The notes under the pieces are model-generated. The model ran no database searches, had not been told where the DNA came from, and saw nothing but the letters and a program-made list of their open reading frames with translations. A program made the translations under genes and the position numbers. Shown here one piece after another: positions 46,221-52,570 of a DNA stretch of 64,000 nt. The stretch is from Oscillospiraceae bacterium (lineage in GTDB: Bacteria; Bacillota; Clostridia; Oscillospirales; Ruminococcaceae), in the NCBI GenBank assembly GCA_018110825.1, contig JAGBCL010000095.1, forward strand, positions 186,001-250,000, written 5' to 3'. Within the stretch, counting starts at the first letter, position 1. Each line of letters opens with the position of its first letter.

Positions 46221-46248
46221 GAAATAACCCTCCCGTAAATTTTAAAAA

Positions 46249-46277
46249 ATTATATCAGAAATCGGTATACAATTCAA
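46249..46277 (-). promoter_or_regulatory. Promoter of the GH5 gene
   Basis: On the minus strand, TTGAAT (46272-46277), 17 bp, TATAAT (46249-46254), 29 nt before the start codon. Confidence 0.7.
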
Positions 46278-46331
46278 GTACATTATGTAAATAATGTAAA
46301 TGAAAAAATGGTGAAACTTTACAGTATAATC

Positions 46332-46360
46332 TTGAAAACGCAAAAATGATTTGCTATAAT
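46332..46360 (+). promoter_or_regulatory. Promoter of the lipid kinase gene
   Basis: TTGAAA (46332-46337), 17 bp, TATAAT (46355-46360), followed by AGGAGGAG and a TTG start. Confidence 0.8.
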
Positions 46361-46393
46361 TTATTTGATAAAGAGCTTCAGGAGGAGCAGAAA

Positions 46394-47299
46394 TTGAAAA
46401 AACTACTTTTTGTGTTTAACCCTCATTCCGGAAAGGGGCTTATAAAACAACACCTTATGACAATTACAGATATATTTACAAAGGACGGCTATGAAGTTAC
46501 CGTACATCCGACCCAGTGCAAAAATGATGCCTATGAAAAGGTTTTGTCACGTTGTAATGACTTTGACGTTATTGCGTGCAGCGGTGGTGATGGTACGCTT
46601 AATGAAACCATCAAAGCTGTAATGACGAACGGAAACAGACTTCCTATCGGCTATATCCCGTCAGGAACAATGAATGACTTTGCTTCTGCAATCGGTATTC
46701 CTAAGGATATGCCCGCAGCTGCACAGAAAATTGTTGACGGCAACATCATAACCGTGGATATAGGCTCATTCAATCAGGAGTATTTTACCTATATTGCTGC
46801 ATTCGGAATGTTTACCGAGGTCAGCTATGAAACGTCACAGCAGATGAAGAATATGTTTGGCAGTCTTGCCTATATCATGGAAGGTATGAGACGCTTCAAC
46901 GTGACAAAAACATATCGTGTCAGTGTTACTCATGATGGTGCAACACTTGAGGATGAGTATATATATGGTATGGTTTCCAATTCCTCGTCAGTAGGCGGAA
47001 TAAAGGGTTTTGGCGGTGATGATGTCCTGCTTGATGACGGCGTGTTTGAGGTGTTTCTGATTAAAGCGCCGAAAAATCTTCCTGAGTTTCAGTTTACAAT
47101 CAACGCACTTATGAAGCACGAGCTTGACGCAAAATGTTTCCGATGCTTCAAGGCTTCCGAGGTTACTTTTCATTCGGACAATGACCTGCCCTGGACTCTG
47201 GACGGTGAATTCGGCGGTAACTGCCGCAACGTGACAATAAAGAACAACCACCGTGCAATAGATATATTTGCGGAAAAAAATCTGCTTGTTGAACAATAA
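46394..47299 (+). CDS. Diacylglycerol/lipid kinase family protein
   Basis: A 301-residue DgkB/YegS-type kinase. FVFNPHSGKG, ACSGGDGTLNE (the nucleotide-binding GGDGT) and YIPSGTMNDFASAI are diagnostic. Members phosphorylate diacylglycerol to recycle the lipid left after lipoteichoic acid synthesis, or related lipids. The LTA-synthase-like gene nearby makes that role plausible. The start is TTG 46394, 7 nt after AGGAGGAG; an ATG at 46346 overlaps the promoter and is rejected. Confidence 0.9.
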   Translation: MKKLLFVFNPHSGKGLIKQHLMTITDIFTKDGYEVTVHPTQCKNDAYEKVLSRCNDFDVIACSGGDGTLNETIKAVMTNGNRLPIGYIPSGTMNDFASAIGIPKDMPAAAQKIVDGNIITVDIGSFNQEYFTYIAAFGMFTEVSYETSQQMKNMFGSLAYIMEGMRRFNVTKTYRVSVTHDGATLEDEYIYGMVSNSSSVGGIKGFGGDDVLLDDGVFEVFLIKAPKNLPEFQFTINALMKHELDAKCFRCFKASEVTFHSDNDLPWTLDGEFGGNCRNVTIKNNHRAIDIFAEKNLLVEQ

Positions 47300-47303
47300 A
47301 AAC

Positions 47304-47332
47304 AGGGTATCGGAACAAATCCGATACCCTTG
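47304..47332 (+). terminator. Intrinsic terminator (GGGTATCGGA family)
   Basis: AGGGTATCGGA and TCCGATACCCT form an 11-bp stem around ACAAA. Nearly the same hairpin recurs at 49098 and 63951. Confidence 0.85.
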
Positions 47333-47441
47333 ATTTATACCAATTTAAATGTAATTGTTTGAAGCTGTAAAAATTCTTTCCAACCTTTTGATGGCTTTTT
47401 ACACTGTATTATCAAGAACGTTCTTAAAGCGGGGGAAAACG

Positions 47442-49052
47442 ATGAACAAGTATGACGCTGACAAAATAATATCTTTATACGTTAAAAAGCTGTTCGGTTT
47501 TGCAATGTCAAAGCTGTCGAAAATTGACGAGGCAGAGGAGCTTGCGGCGGAAATAACCATTCAGGTTTACGAGTCATTATTAAAGCAGGACAGTATTGAA
47601 AATCCTGACGGTTATATATACCGTATCGCAAAAAATGTCTACGCACGGCATATCGACAGAAAAAACAAAACCACAGCTGTTGACGGTATCGAATATATTC
47701 CCGATGGCAAGGATTTTACGGCAGAGCTTATCGACAGCGAAACCTGCGGAATTCTGCGGCGTGAGATAACGTATCTCTCGAAAATTCAGCGTGAGATAAT
47801 TGTTCAGCATTATTTCCATGACAAAAAGGTCAAGAAAATTGCGGCAACGCTTTCCCTCAACGAAAATACAGTAAAATGGCATTTAGCCTGCTCACGGAAG
47901 GAGTTAAAATCAGGTATGGAAAGAACACGAACAACAGGAACACTCGGTGCAGAACCGATTAAATTTTGCAATATGGGACATTGCGGTCACCCAGGTTCAA
48001 AGGGTGACACGTCGGATTTTCTCGCAAAGGCTATTACGCAGAATATTGCCTATGCCGCATATCATCAGCCGAGAACAATAAACGAGATTGCCGAGGAACT
48101 TGGAATAAACCCTATTTTTGTGGAGGACGAGGTTGCCGTGCTTGAAGAATACGGCTATATGGACAAGCTTTCAGGCGGCAAGTACCTTACAAATATTCGT
48201 ATTACTGAACCAAATGAAACACGATACAGAATTTACAGAGAAATCGAGCCTAAATACTCCAAGCTTTTTGCAGAGAATTTTTTCGCACCAGTTCTTGAAA
48301 ATATAACGGAAATTCCCGAATGGCTTCACGTTCCCGATAATGACATCAATTTGCTTAAATGGTGTCTTGTGTGCTTTATGGCGTATAAGCTTTCTACAGC
48401 AGATATTTCCGACCAGAAATTTTCCGTCAAGCGTCCAGATGGCGGTGATTTTGTAGCAACAGCAATATTGGACGTAAAGCCCGATTGGGATATGAGCGAC
48501 GCAGAGCCGAATATTTACTGGGCTTGCGGTGATATGTGGCGTAACAGGTGTAACGAAGAAGTGTGGTGGAAAAGCTGGCAGTTGAATTTCCAGCAAACGT
48601 GCAGATGGGGCGGTTGGAAAGATAATCTTACCGAAGACTATGATAAAATGTATTTTTGGCTTAATAATCAGCTTCCCGAAATCACAAGCAATGCTGAAAG
48701 CTATGCACGTCTGCTTGAAAAGGGTTATCTGTTAAAGAAAGATAATAGCTACAAGTGCAACCTCATTCTTTGTGACAGCATAGCAAAGTGGTGGGAATAT
48801 ATTTGGGACTATATCCCCGAAGCAAACGAAGAAATCAAAGCGTTATCACTTGAATATACAGAGCAAGCTTTGAGGGCGGAGCTGTACGGTCAGCCCGAGC
48901 ATATGCACGAATTGATAAAGTATTACAATCAGAACTGTGCTTGTATGCTTCATACAAGGATAATGAAAAACCTGCTTGATATGGGCGTGCTGAAAATGCC
49001 GACAGAGGAACAGGCAAAGGGACTTTGCACGATTATGTTTATGGGTGAATAA
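47442..49052 (+). CDS. ECF-like sigma factor with long C-terminal extension
   Basis: A 536-residue protein. Residues 1-about 165 are a sigma-70 region 2 plus region 4 pair: EAEELAAEITIQVYESLL, NPDGYIYRIAKNVYARHID, and an HTH with LSKIQREIIVQHYF and LSLNENTVKWHLACSRKEL. A Cys/His-rich stretch FCNMGHCGHPG and a winged-helix-like part (NEIAEELGINPIFVEDEVAVLEE) follow. About 300 further residues rich in Trp and Cys (GDMWRNRCNEEVWWKSWQ) are not recognised. A standard ECF sigma is about 180 residues. No anti-sigma gene is adjacent. The start at 47442 follows GGGGGAAA. Confidence 0.82.
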   Translation: MNKYDADKIISLYVKKLFGFAMSKLSKIDEAEELAAEITIQVYESLLKQDSIENPDGYIYRIAKNVYARHIDRKNKTTAVDGIEYIPDGKDFTAELIDSETCGILRREITYLSKIQREIIVQHYFHDKKVKKIAATLSLNENTVKWHLACSRKELKSGMERTRTTGTLGAEPIKFCNMGHCGHPGSKGDTSDFLAKAITQNIAYAAYHQPRTINEIAEELGINPIFVEDEVAVLEEYGYMDKLSGGKYLTNIRITEPNETRYRIYREIEPKYSKLFAENFFAPVLENITEIPEWLHVPDNDINLLKWCLVCFMAYKLSTADISDQKFSVKRPDGGDFVATAILDVKPDWDMSDAEPNIYWACGDMWRNRCNEEVWWKSWQLNFQQTCRWGGWKDNLTEDYDKMYFWLNNQLPEITSNAESYARLLEKGYLLKKDNSYKCNLILCDSIAKWWEYIWDYIPEANEEIKALSLEYTEQALRAELYGQPEHMHELIKYYNQNCACMLHTRIMKNLLDMGVLKMPTEEQAKGLCTIMFMGE

Positions 49053-49097
49053 TAAAAAACGGGTACTGTTTTGAGCAGTTACCGTATAGAAATAAGT

Positions 49098-49128
49098 AAG
49101 GGTATCGGAACAAATCCGATACCCTTTA
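49098..49128. terminator. Terminator hairpin (GGGTATCGGA family)
   Basis: AAGGGTATCGGA and TCCGATACCCTT form a 12-bp stem around ACAAA, with T residues after it on the plus strand. It ends the sigma-factor gene. Confidence 0.82.
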
Positions 49129-49141
49129 TTTCTGATATAAA

Positions 49142-49349
49142 GAAAAACCGCCTTGCCGCCATGTGAAGCATAAAACCCGCACTCTGGCAGGTGGGCAATG
49201 CCCCTTCAGTTTCGCGCTCCCTGCGTCCGTTACTCCGCACATCTAATGCGGCGGGAGGTCTGCAATCCGCTGACGGAGGACAAATCCCTAATATAATGTG
49301 TTGGATTATAAAATCACACTTCATCGAACAAGGCAGAAATCTCTTTTCT
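49142..49349 (-). ncRNA. ssrS: 6S RNA
   Basis: A candidate of about 208 nt on the minus strand that regulates RNA polymerase by mimicking an open promoter. The 5' end carries CTGCCTTGTTCG and the 3' end GGCGGCAAGGCGG, so CTGCCTTG pairs with CAAGGCGG over 8 bp. TGTTCG and GGCGGCA match the conserved closing region of 6S RNA (E. coli has TGTTCG and GGCGGCA at the same places). An interrupted long hairpin with a large central bubble is consistent. Poly-T follows the closing stem. It has its own strong promoter. Confidence 0.8.
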
Positions 49350-49355
49350 GATAGT

Positions 49356-49384
49356 AGTATAGCACAATCAATCCGAAAAATCAA
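49356..49384 (-). promoter_or_regulatory. Promoter of 6S RNA
   Basis: On the minus strand, TTGATT (49379-49384), 17 bp, TATACT (49356-49361); the predicted first base is about 49349. Confidence 0.8.
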
Positions 49385-49430
49385 TAGCAATTTTTAGAAT
49401 TTTTGCTGACAAAATATGATATGCAATTGT

Positions 49431-50519
49431 TTACCAGTATGTGAAAACAAATCCCGCAAGGGGTGATAATACTATCATAATTACGGAAAAGCTGAACGAC
49501 TCAACGGAAGTAAGCGTCGCGCGCTGTTCCGATGGGAACATATCCTGCAGGATAGCGTTTGTACGTACCTGCAACGCATCATCTCCTACAGCTGCAATAA
49601 ATCCGCCCAGCGCCATAATCCAGTAAAGTGGGGAGTGTTCCGCAATAAATCCCGTCAGCACAAGTGATGTTGAAATTGCAAATATCAATTTGTAGCTGAT
49701 TTTCGGCAATTTCAGTATCAGCCTTGACCCGACAATTCCGCCCATTTCCATAAACAGCAGTGCAATTCCAAGTCCCCATTCGTGAATACCTTTTTCGGGA
49801 AGTTTAGCTTGCAGGAAAAACAGCAGAAGAATATCTACCGCACCAACAAACGAGTTGCAAAGCATCAAACCGATTGCCTTACGTACTTCCTTGATAAACG
49901 CAAAGCTTTCCCTGAAGCAGGAAATCAGCCTTTTGCCAAGTGGCACGTTATTGTTTGGTGCAACGGCGTAAACCTCGCGCAAAGAGGAGAGAACAGCAAT
50001 CTGTGCAGCACACATAATAATGTCAGCACCGTATGCAATCTTGTGCCCGATAGTAAGTGCGAAGCCTGCACAGAGAGTTGAGATACCGCTGCAAAGGCGG
50101 TAAATAATCAGTTGGTTGGATTCGTACTTCTCAAACCGACTTTCTTGTCGGGCAAGCTTGAGTGAGTCGTAAGCAAGTGCATCACCCGAACCTGACGAAA
50201 AGTTGTAGGTGAGTGCCATAAAAGCGATTGACAGACAAACCATAAAAAGATTGTCGGACATAATCATTATGACATTGGCAATCATATGCATAATTGCACT
50301 GACAATCAGCATTTTCTTTCTTCCGAACACGTCTGCAAGAACACCCGACGGAATTTCAAAAATAAGGCTTGTTATGTGGAATACGGTTTCAGCAATCCCG
50401 ATTTCCACAAGGCTGTAGCCCCGTGCCGCAAGTATTGCAACCCACGCACCCGTCAGCGATAGATTGCCCAGCACGGATGATGTATATAACTTTGATAATT
50501 GCTTCTTAATTTTAAACAT
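49431..50519 (-). CDS. MFS transporter, drug-exporter type, C-terminally short
   Basis: A 362-residue major facilitator with about 11 helices. The cytoplasmic signature GVLADVFGRKKML lies between helices 2 and 3, after ETVFHITSLIFEIPSG. The substrate is unknown; the N-terminus resembles Clostridial exporters in the macrolide/tetracycline MFS groups. The protein ends right after FSVIMIVLSPLAGFVF, where a twelfth helix would be expected. Start 50519 follows AAGGAG. It is preceded by a 220-nt leader with a peptide ORF and alternative hairpins, so induction by attenuation is likely. Confidence 0.85.
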   Translation of the reverse strand: MFKIKKQLSKLYTSSVLGNLSLTGAWVAILAARGYSLVEIGIAETVFHITSLIFEIPSGVLADVFGRKKMLIVSAIMHMIANVIMIMSDNLFMVCLSIAFMALTYNFSSGSGDALAYDSLKLARQESRFEKYESNQLIIYRLCSGISTLCAGFALTIGHKIAYGADIIMCAAQIAVLSSLREVYAVAPNNNVPLGKRLISCFRESFAFIKEVRKAIGLMLCNSFVGAVDILLLFFLQAKLPEKGIHEWGLGIALLFMEMGGIVGSRLILKLPKISYKLIFAISTSLVLTGFIAEHSPLYWIMALGGFIAAVGDDALQVRTNAILQDMFPSEQRATLTSVESFSFSVIMIVLSPLAGFVFTYW

Positions 50520-50529
50520 AAAAAATCTC

Positions 50530-50628
50530 CTTAACATAATTTTTCAATCGTTAAGAAGATAATGAACACCTATGTTAAGTTGGTCAGAAATGGTTAAATT
50601 TCAGCCTGTTTTTGACCGTCCAACTTAA
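50530..50628 (-). promoter_or_regulatory. Mutually exclusive hairpins in the MFS leader
   Basis: Three segments share pairing (plus-strand coordinates). 50620-50628 CCAACTTAA pairs perfectly with 50575-50583 TTAAGTTGG. 50571-50579 TATGTTAAG pairs perfectly with 50530-50538 CTTAACATA. The middle segment is common to both, so the helices exclude each other, and the second helix abuts the MFS ribosome site (AAGGAG on the minus strand). This is the layout of leader-peptide-controlled translation. Which state is 'on' cannot be decided from sequence. Confidence 0.75.
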
Positions 50629-50704
50629 AAAAGGGCGCACTATCCCTATAGCAGGGAAAAATGAAGCCTTTTTTCAGTTGTACATTAATCATTTTCCAGA
50701 ACAT
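50594..50704 (-). CDS. Putative leader peptide of the MFS exporter
   Basis: A 36-codon ORF, starting MFWKMINVQL, lies between the promoter and the MFS gene. AGAGG lies 8 nt before its ATG. Its stop lies between the first and second hairpin arms, so a translating or stalled ribosome would choose between them. A short AGGG/CCCT hairpin followed by TTTTTT lies inside the ORF and could add transcriptional attenuation. Similar short ORFs precede ribosome-targeting resistance genes, but I cannot identify this one. Confidence 0.6.
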   Translation of the reverse strand: MFWKMINVQLKKGFIFPCYRDSAPFFKLDGQKQAEI

Positions 50705-50745
50705 AAAATCAACCTCTGAATGTAATTGTTTCTGCGTACCTGCAC

Positions 50746-50774
50746 ATTATAGCACGGTTTACACAAATTGTCAA
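50746..50774 (-). promoter_or_regulatory. Promoter of the MFS gene
   Basis: On the minus strand, TTGACA (50769-50774), 17 bp, TATAAT (50746-50751): perfect consensus. The TTGACA sits directly next to the T-run of the DUF1292 terminator. Confidence 0.9.
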
Positions 50775-50806
50775 GAAAAAACGGAAGTGCTTGAAGGCAC
50801 TTCCGT
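50775..50806 (-). terminator. Intrinsic terminator of the DUF1292 gene
   Basis: ACGGAAGTGC and GCACTTCCGT form a perfect 10-bp stem around TTGAAG; on the minus strand a T-run follows. Confidence 0.88.
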
Positions 50807-50817
50807 ATGGTACTCAA

Positions 50818-51114
50818 TTATTCGCCGTCGTAAAGCTCGTTAAGACGGTCAAGGAACATATTGCCGATCTTTTCGTATTCCTCATCGCTGTCGATTGTAA
50901 CGAGAATTTCTTCGTCGTTTTCATCATATTCAGCCTTGAGAACAACCAGCTCAGCGTCAGCTTCGAGTTCCTTTGTAGGATCTTCATAATAAGGTACGAG
51001 AGCGTAGTAACGTTCACCGTCAACTTCGAGAGTGTCGAGCATTTCAAACTGCTGCTCAACGCCGTCCTCATCTTCAAGAGTATAAAGGTTAGCAGCCATT
51101 TCCATATCGTTCAT
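50818..51114 (-). CDS. DUF1292 domain protein
   Basis: A 98-residue acidic protein matching DUF1292 (TLEDEDGVEQQFEMLDTLEVDGERYYALVPY). The family is widespread in Firmicutes, often near RNA-metabolism or cell-envelope genes, and has no known activity. AGGAGG lies 8 nt before ATG 51114. Own promoter and terminator make it monocistronic. It is divergent from the large RNA region that follows. Confidence 0.85.
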   Translation of the reverse strand: MNDMEMAANLYTLEDEDGVEQQFEMLDTLEVDGERYYALVPYYEDPTKELEADAELVVLKAEYDENDEEILVTIDSDEEYEKIGNMFLDRLNELYDGE

Positions 51115-51186
51115 AGCAGAATCCTCCTAAAAAATATGATAGTGTCAGGGTTCCGAAGCACACGGCTGCAACACCCAACATATTTA

Positions 51187-51215
51187 ATTGTACAACTTTT
51201 GCGACTAAAAGTCAA
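51187..51215 (-). promoter_or_regulatory. Promoter of the DUF1292 gene
   Basis: On the minus strand, TTGACT (51210-51215), 17 bp, TACAAT (51187-51192), about 73 nt before the start codon. Confidence 0.75.
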
Positions 51216-51274
51216 GATAGAAAATAAACAAAAATAATGCACAAACACTGTACAGTATTTTGTGTGGAAACCTA

Positions 51275-51303
51275 TTGACAATGCACAAAAGTTGTGGTAT
51301 ATT
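51275..51303 (+). promoter_or_regulatory. Strong promoter of the non-coding region
   Basis: TTGACA (51275-51280), 17 bp, TATATT (51298-51303). The predicted first base is about 51310. It points into 1.18 kb without a recognisable gene. Confidence 0.85.
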
Positions 51304-51376
51304 ATATTCAAGGAAAGAGAACAACATAAAACAAGGTTCTCAAACCTAAAGAGTTGAAGCCGTACAGGTGGAGATA

Positions 51377-51535
51377 ATGCAGATAATCTTCCGTTCCAGA
51401 CTTACGGTAATTCAGAATTTTCTTGGAAAGGTTGGCGAGTCCGATGGCATCAGAACAGTTTATTTCACAGACAGTCCGCAGCGACTCGTTTGCAGCTATA
51501 CTTTAAGAAAATTAAGTTTAACCTGGGAAGTCTAA
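51377..51535 (+). CDS. Possible 52-codon small ORF in the candidate RNA
   Basis: An ATG frame starting MQIIFRSRLT and ending in a TAA, with GGTGGAG 4-7 nt before the ATG. It is basic and strand-rich, with no recognised motif. Its middle overlaps the first GGCGAGTCCGATGG motif copy and part of the 11-bp long-range helix, so it may be chance within a structured RNA. Kept because the ribosome site and length are reasonable. Confidence 0.3.
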   Translation: MQIIFRSRLTVIQNFLGKVGESDGIRTVYFTDSPQRLVCSYTLRKLSLTWEV

Positions 51536-51748
51536 ATGTAAAGCTATAAGCTTCACTTCCAAATTTGATACGATTTGTATAAGATTTAAACTTAAAGTAT
51601 ATAACGGGCCGCATCACTAAGCAAAAGCTGTAGGGAGTGCGGTATTTTTGTACCCTGAAAGCAAGCGAAGGTCAATGCGGGTTGTCTGTAAGCAAAGAAT
51701 ACCCTAAGGGGTTTTACATAAAACGCTGCAAAAAAATCTGATTAAAAA

Positions 51749-52452
51749 GGTGAATCCAATGGAGAAATAAGCGTCAGAGATATTTCAGAAAGAAGTGATG
51801 TCTATGACAGCAAAATTAATATTAGGTTTCAATAACCGTGTAATCTGAATTGATTGGAGTGAGACCACCAAAGCAGTTAATTTAACCTTGACCCAAATCT
51901 TAATGAAATGAAGGGATGTATATGAAATATACATATCACAATCTGAATATTTGATTACTAACGTAAGGGAGTGAGTCCGACAGGACAGGTAAGGCGGCTA
52001 TAAGCCGATTTCAGATAAAATAATTAAGAATTTGAGTGATTTATATGGTAATCAGAAAGACTTTATCCCATAAAATCTGAGAATACAGGAGTGAGTCCGA
52101 TGTCATAAACTGAGGCGTATGCCTTCACTGTTAAAATAATTCCGATAGGAGATGGCGGCAAAATGGTAATATTTATGCTGAATCGAAAGGAATATAAATT
52201 TTAAGGAGTGAGTCCAATGGCATAAGTCCATTCTCGATAATGAAATTCCAAACAGGAGATGAATATCATATGTGGTGATTCACATAATCTCAAAGGAATA
52301 TGAATTTCAGGGAGTGAGTCCAATGGCTTGAAAGATATCCGCATTAATCTGAAAAGGAGCGGTGTCTATGAAAAAAATGTATCTGAGTAAACTTAAAATC
52401 TGAAAAAATGGAGTGAGACCACCAGAACATTTAGCCTAACTTAATATATATC
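51749..52452 (+). repeat. Seven diverged tandem units of about 100-120 nt
   Basis: Copies of GGAGTGAG[T/A]CC begin at 51856, 51968, 52088, 52205, 52311 and 52410, with a diverged GGTGAATCC at 51749. The spacings are 107, 112, 120, 117, 106 and 99 nt. Most copies are preceded by AATCTGA or a similar purine-rich stretch, and most units hold a GGAG-like element followed by ATG in a hairpin. Outer stems differ but keep position: 52009-52016 with 52075-52082; ATTCC at 52139 with GGAAT at 52189; ATTCC at 52245 with GGAAT at 52295. The last unit is cut short by the terminator. Confidence 0.75.
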
Positions 52453-52488
52453 AGGAACTGTCAGGTCGGCAGTTCCTTTTTATTTTTG
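52453..52488 (+). terminator. Intrinsic terminator of the candidate large RNA
   Basis: AGGAACTGTC (52453-52462) and GGCAGTTCCT (52468-52477) form a 10-bp stem around AGGTC, followed by TTTTATTTTT. Confidence 0.9.
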
Positions 52489-52508
52489 GTAAAGATTTCA
52501 GAAAATGC

Positions 52509-52537
52509 TTGCTTTTGGGGGAAATTTGTGCAATAAT
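52509..52537 (+). promoter_or_regulatory. Possible promoter of the DUF368 gene
   Basis: TTGCTT (52509-52514), 17 bp, AATAAT (52532-52537), 34 nt before the start; imperfect boxes, but a terminator lies upstream, so some promoter is needed here. Confidence 0.4.
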
Positions 52538-52570
52538 AATTTCTGTAGTAAATTTGAAAGGAACTGAAAT

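Larger units (their letters stand above)
51310..52488 (+). ncRNA. Candidate large structured RNA with tandem repeated domains
   Basis: About 1.18 kb between a near-consensus promoter and a 10-bp terminator with no ORF above 60 codons on either strand. Long helices are visible: 51497-51507 pairs perfectly with 51591-51601 (11 bp); GGAAGT/ACTTCC (51526-51560) encloses AAGCT/AGCTT; CCGCA/TGCGG (51609-51642) encloses CTAAGC/GCTGTAG; 51916-51923 pairs with 51927-51934 (8 bp). The 3' two thirds are repeats (next entry). I do not recognise it as RNase P, tmRNA, SRP or a riboswitch. An alternative is an array of tiny ORFs. Confidence 0.6.

Noticed and set aside
49098-49128. Insertion-sequence end or attachment site
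   Set aside because: The inverted repeat is a short stem with a T-tail directly after a stop codon; no transposase or target duplication is near.
51310-51660. RNase P RNA, tmRNA, SRP RNA or group I/II intron
   Set aside because: None of the diagnostic blocks (RNase P GAGGAAAGTCC, a tmRNA tRNA-like end with CCA, SRP GGAAGGAAGCA, a group II domain V) is present.
51749-52452. CRISPR array
   Set aside because: Units are diverged, differ in length and keep their similarity through the whole unit; there are no identical short repeats with unique spacers and no cas genes.
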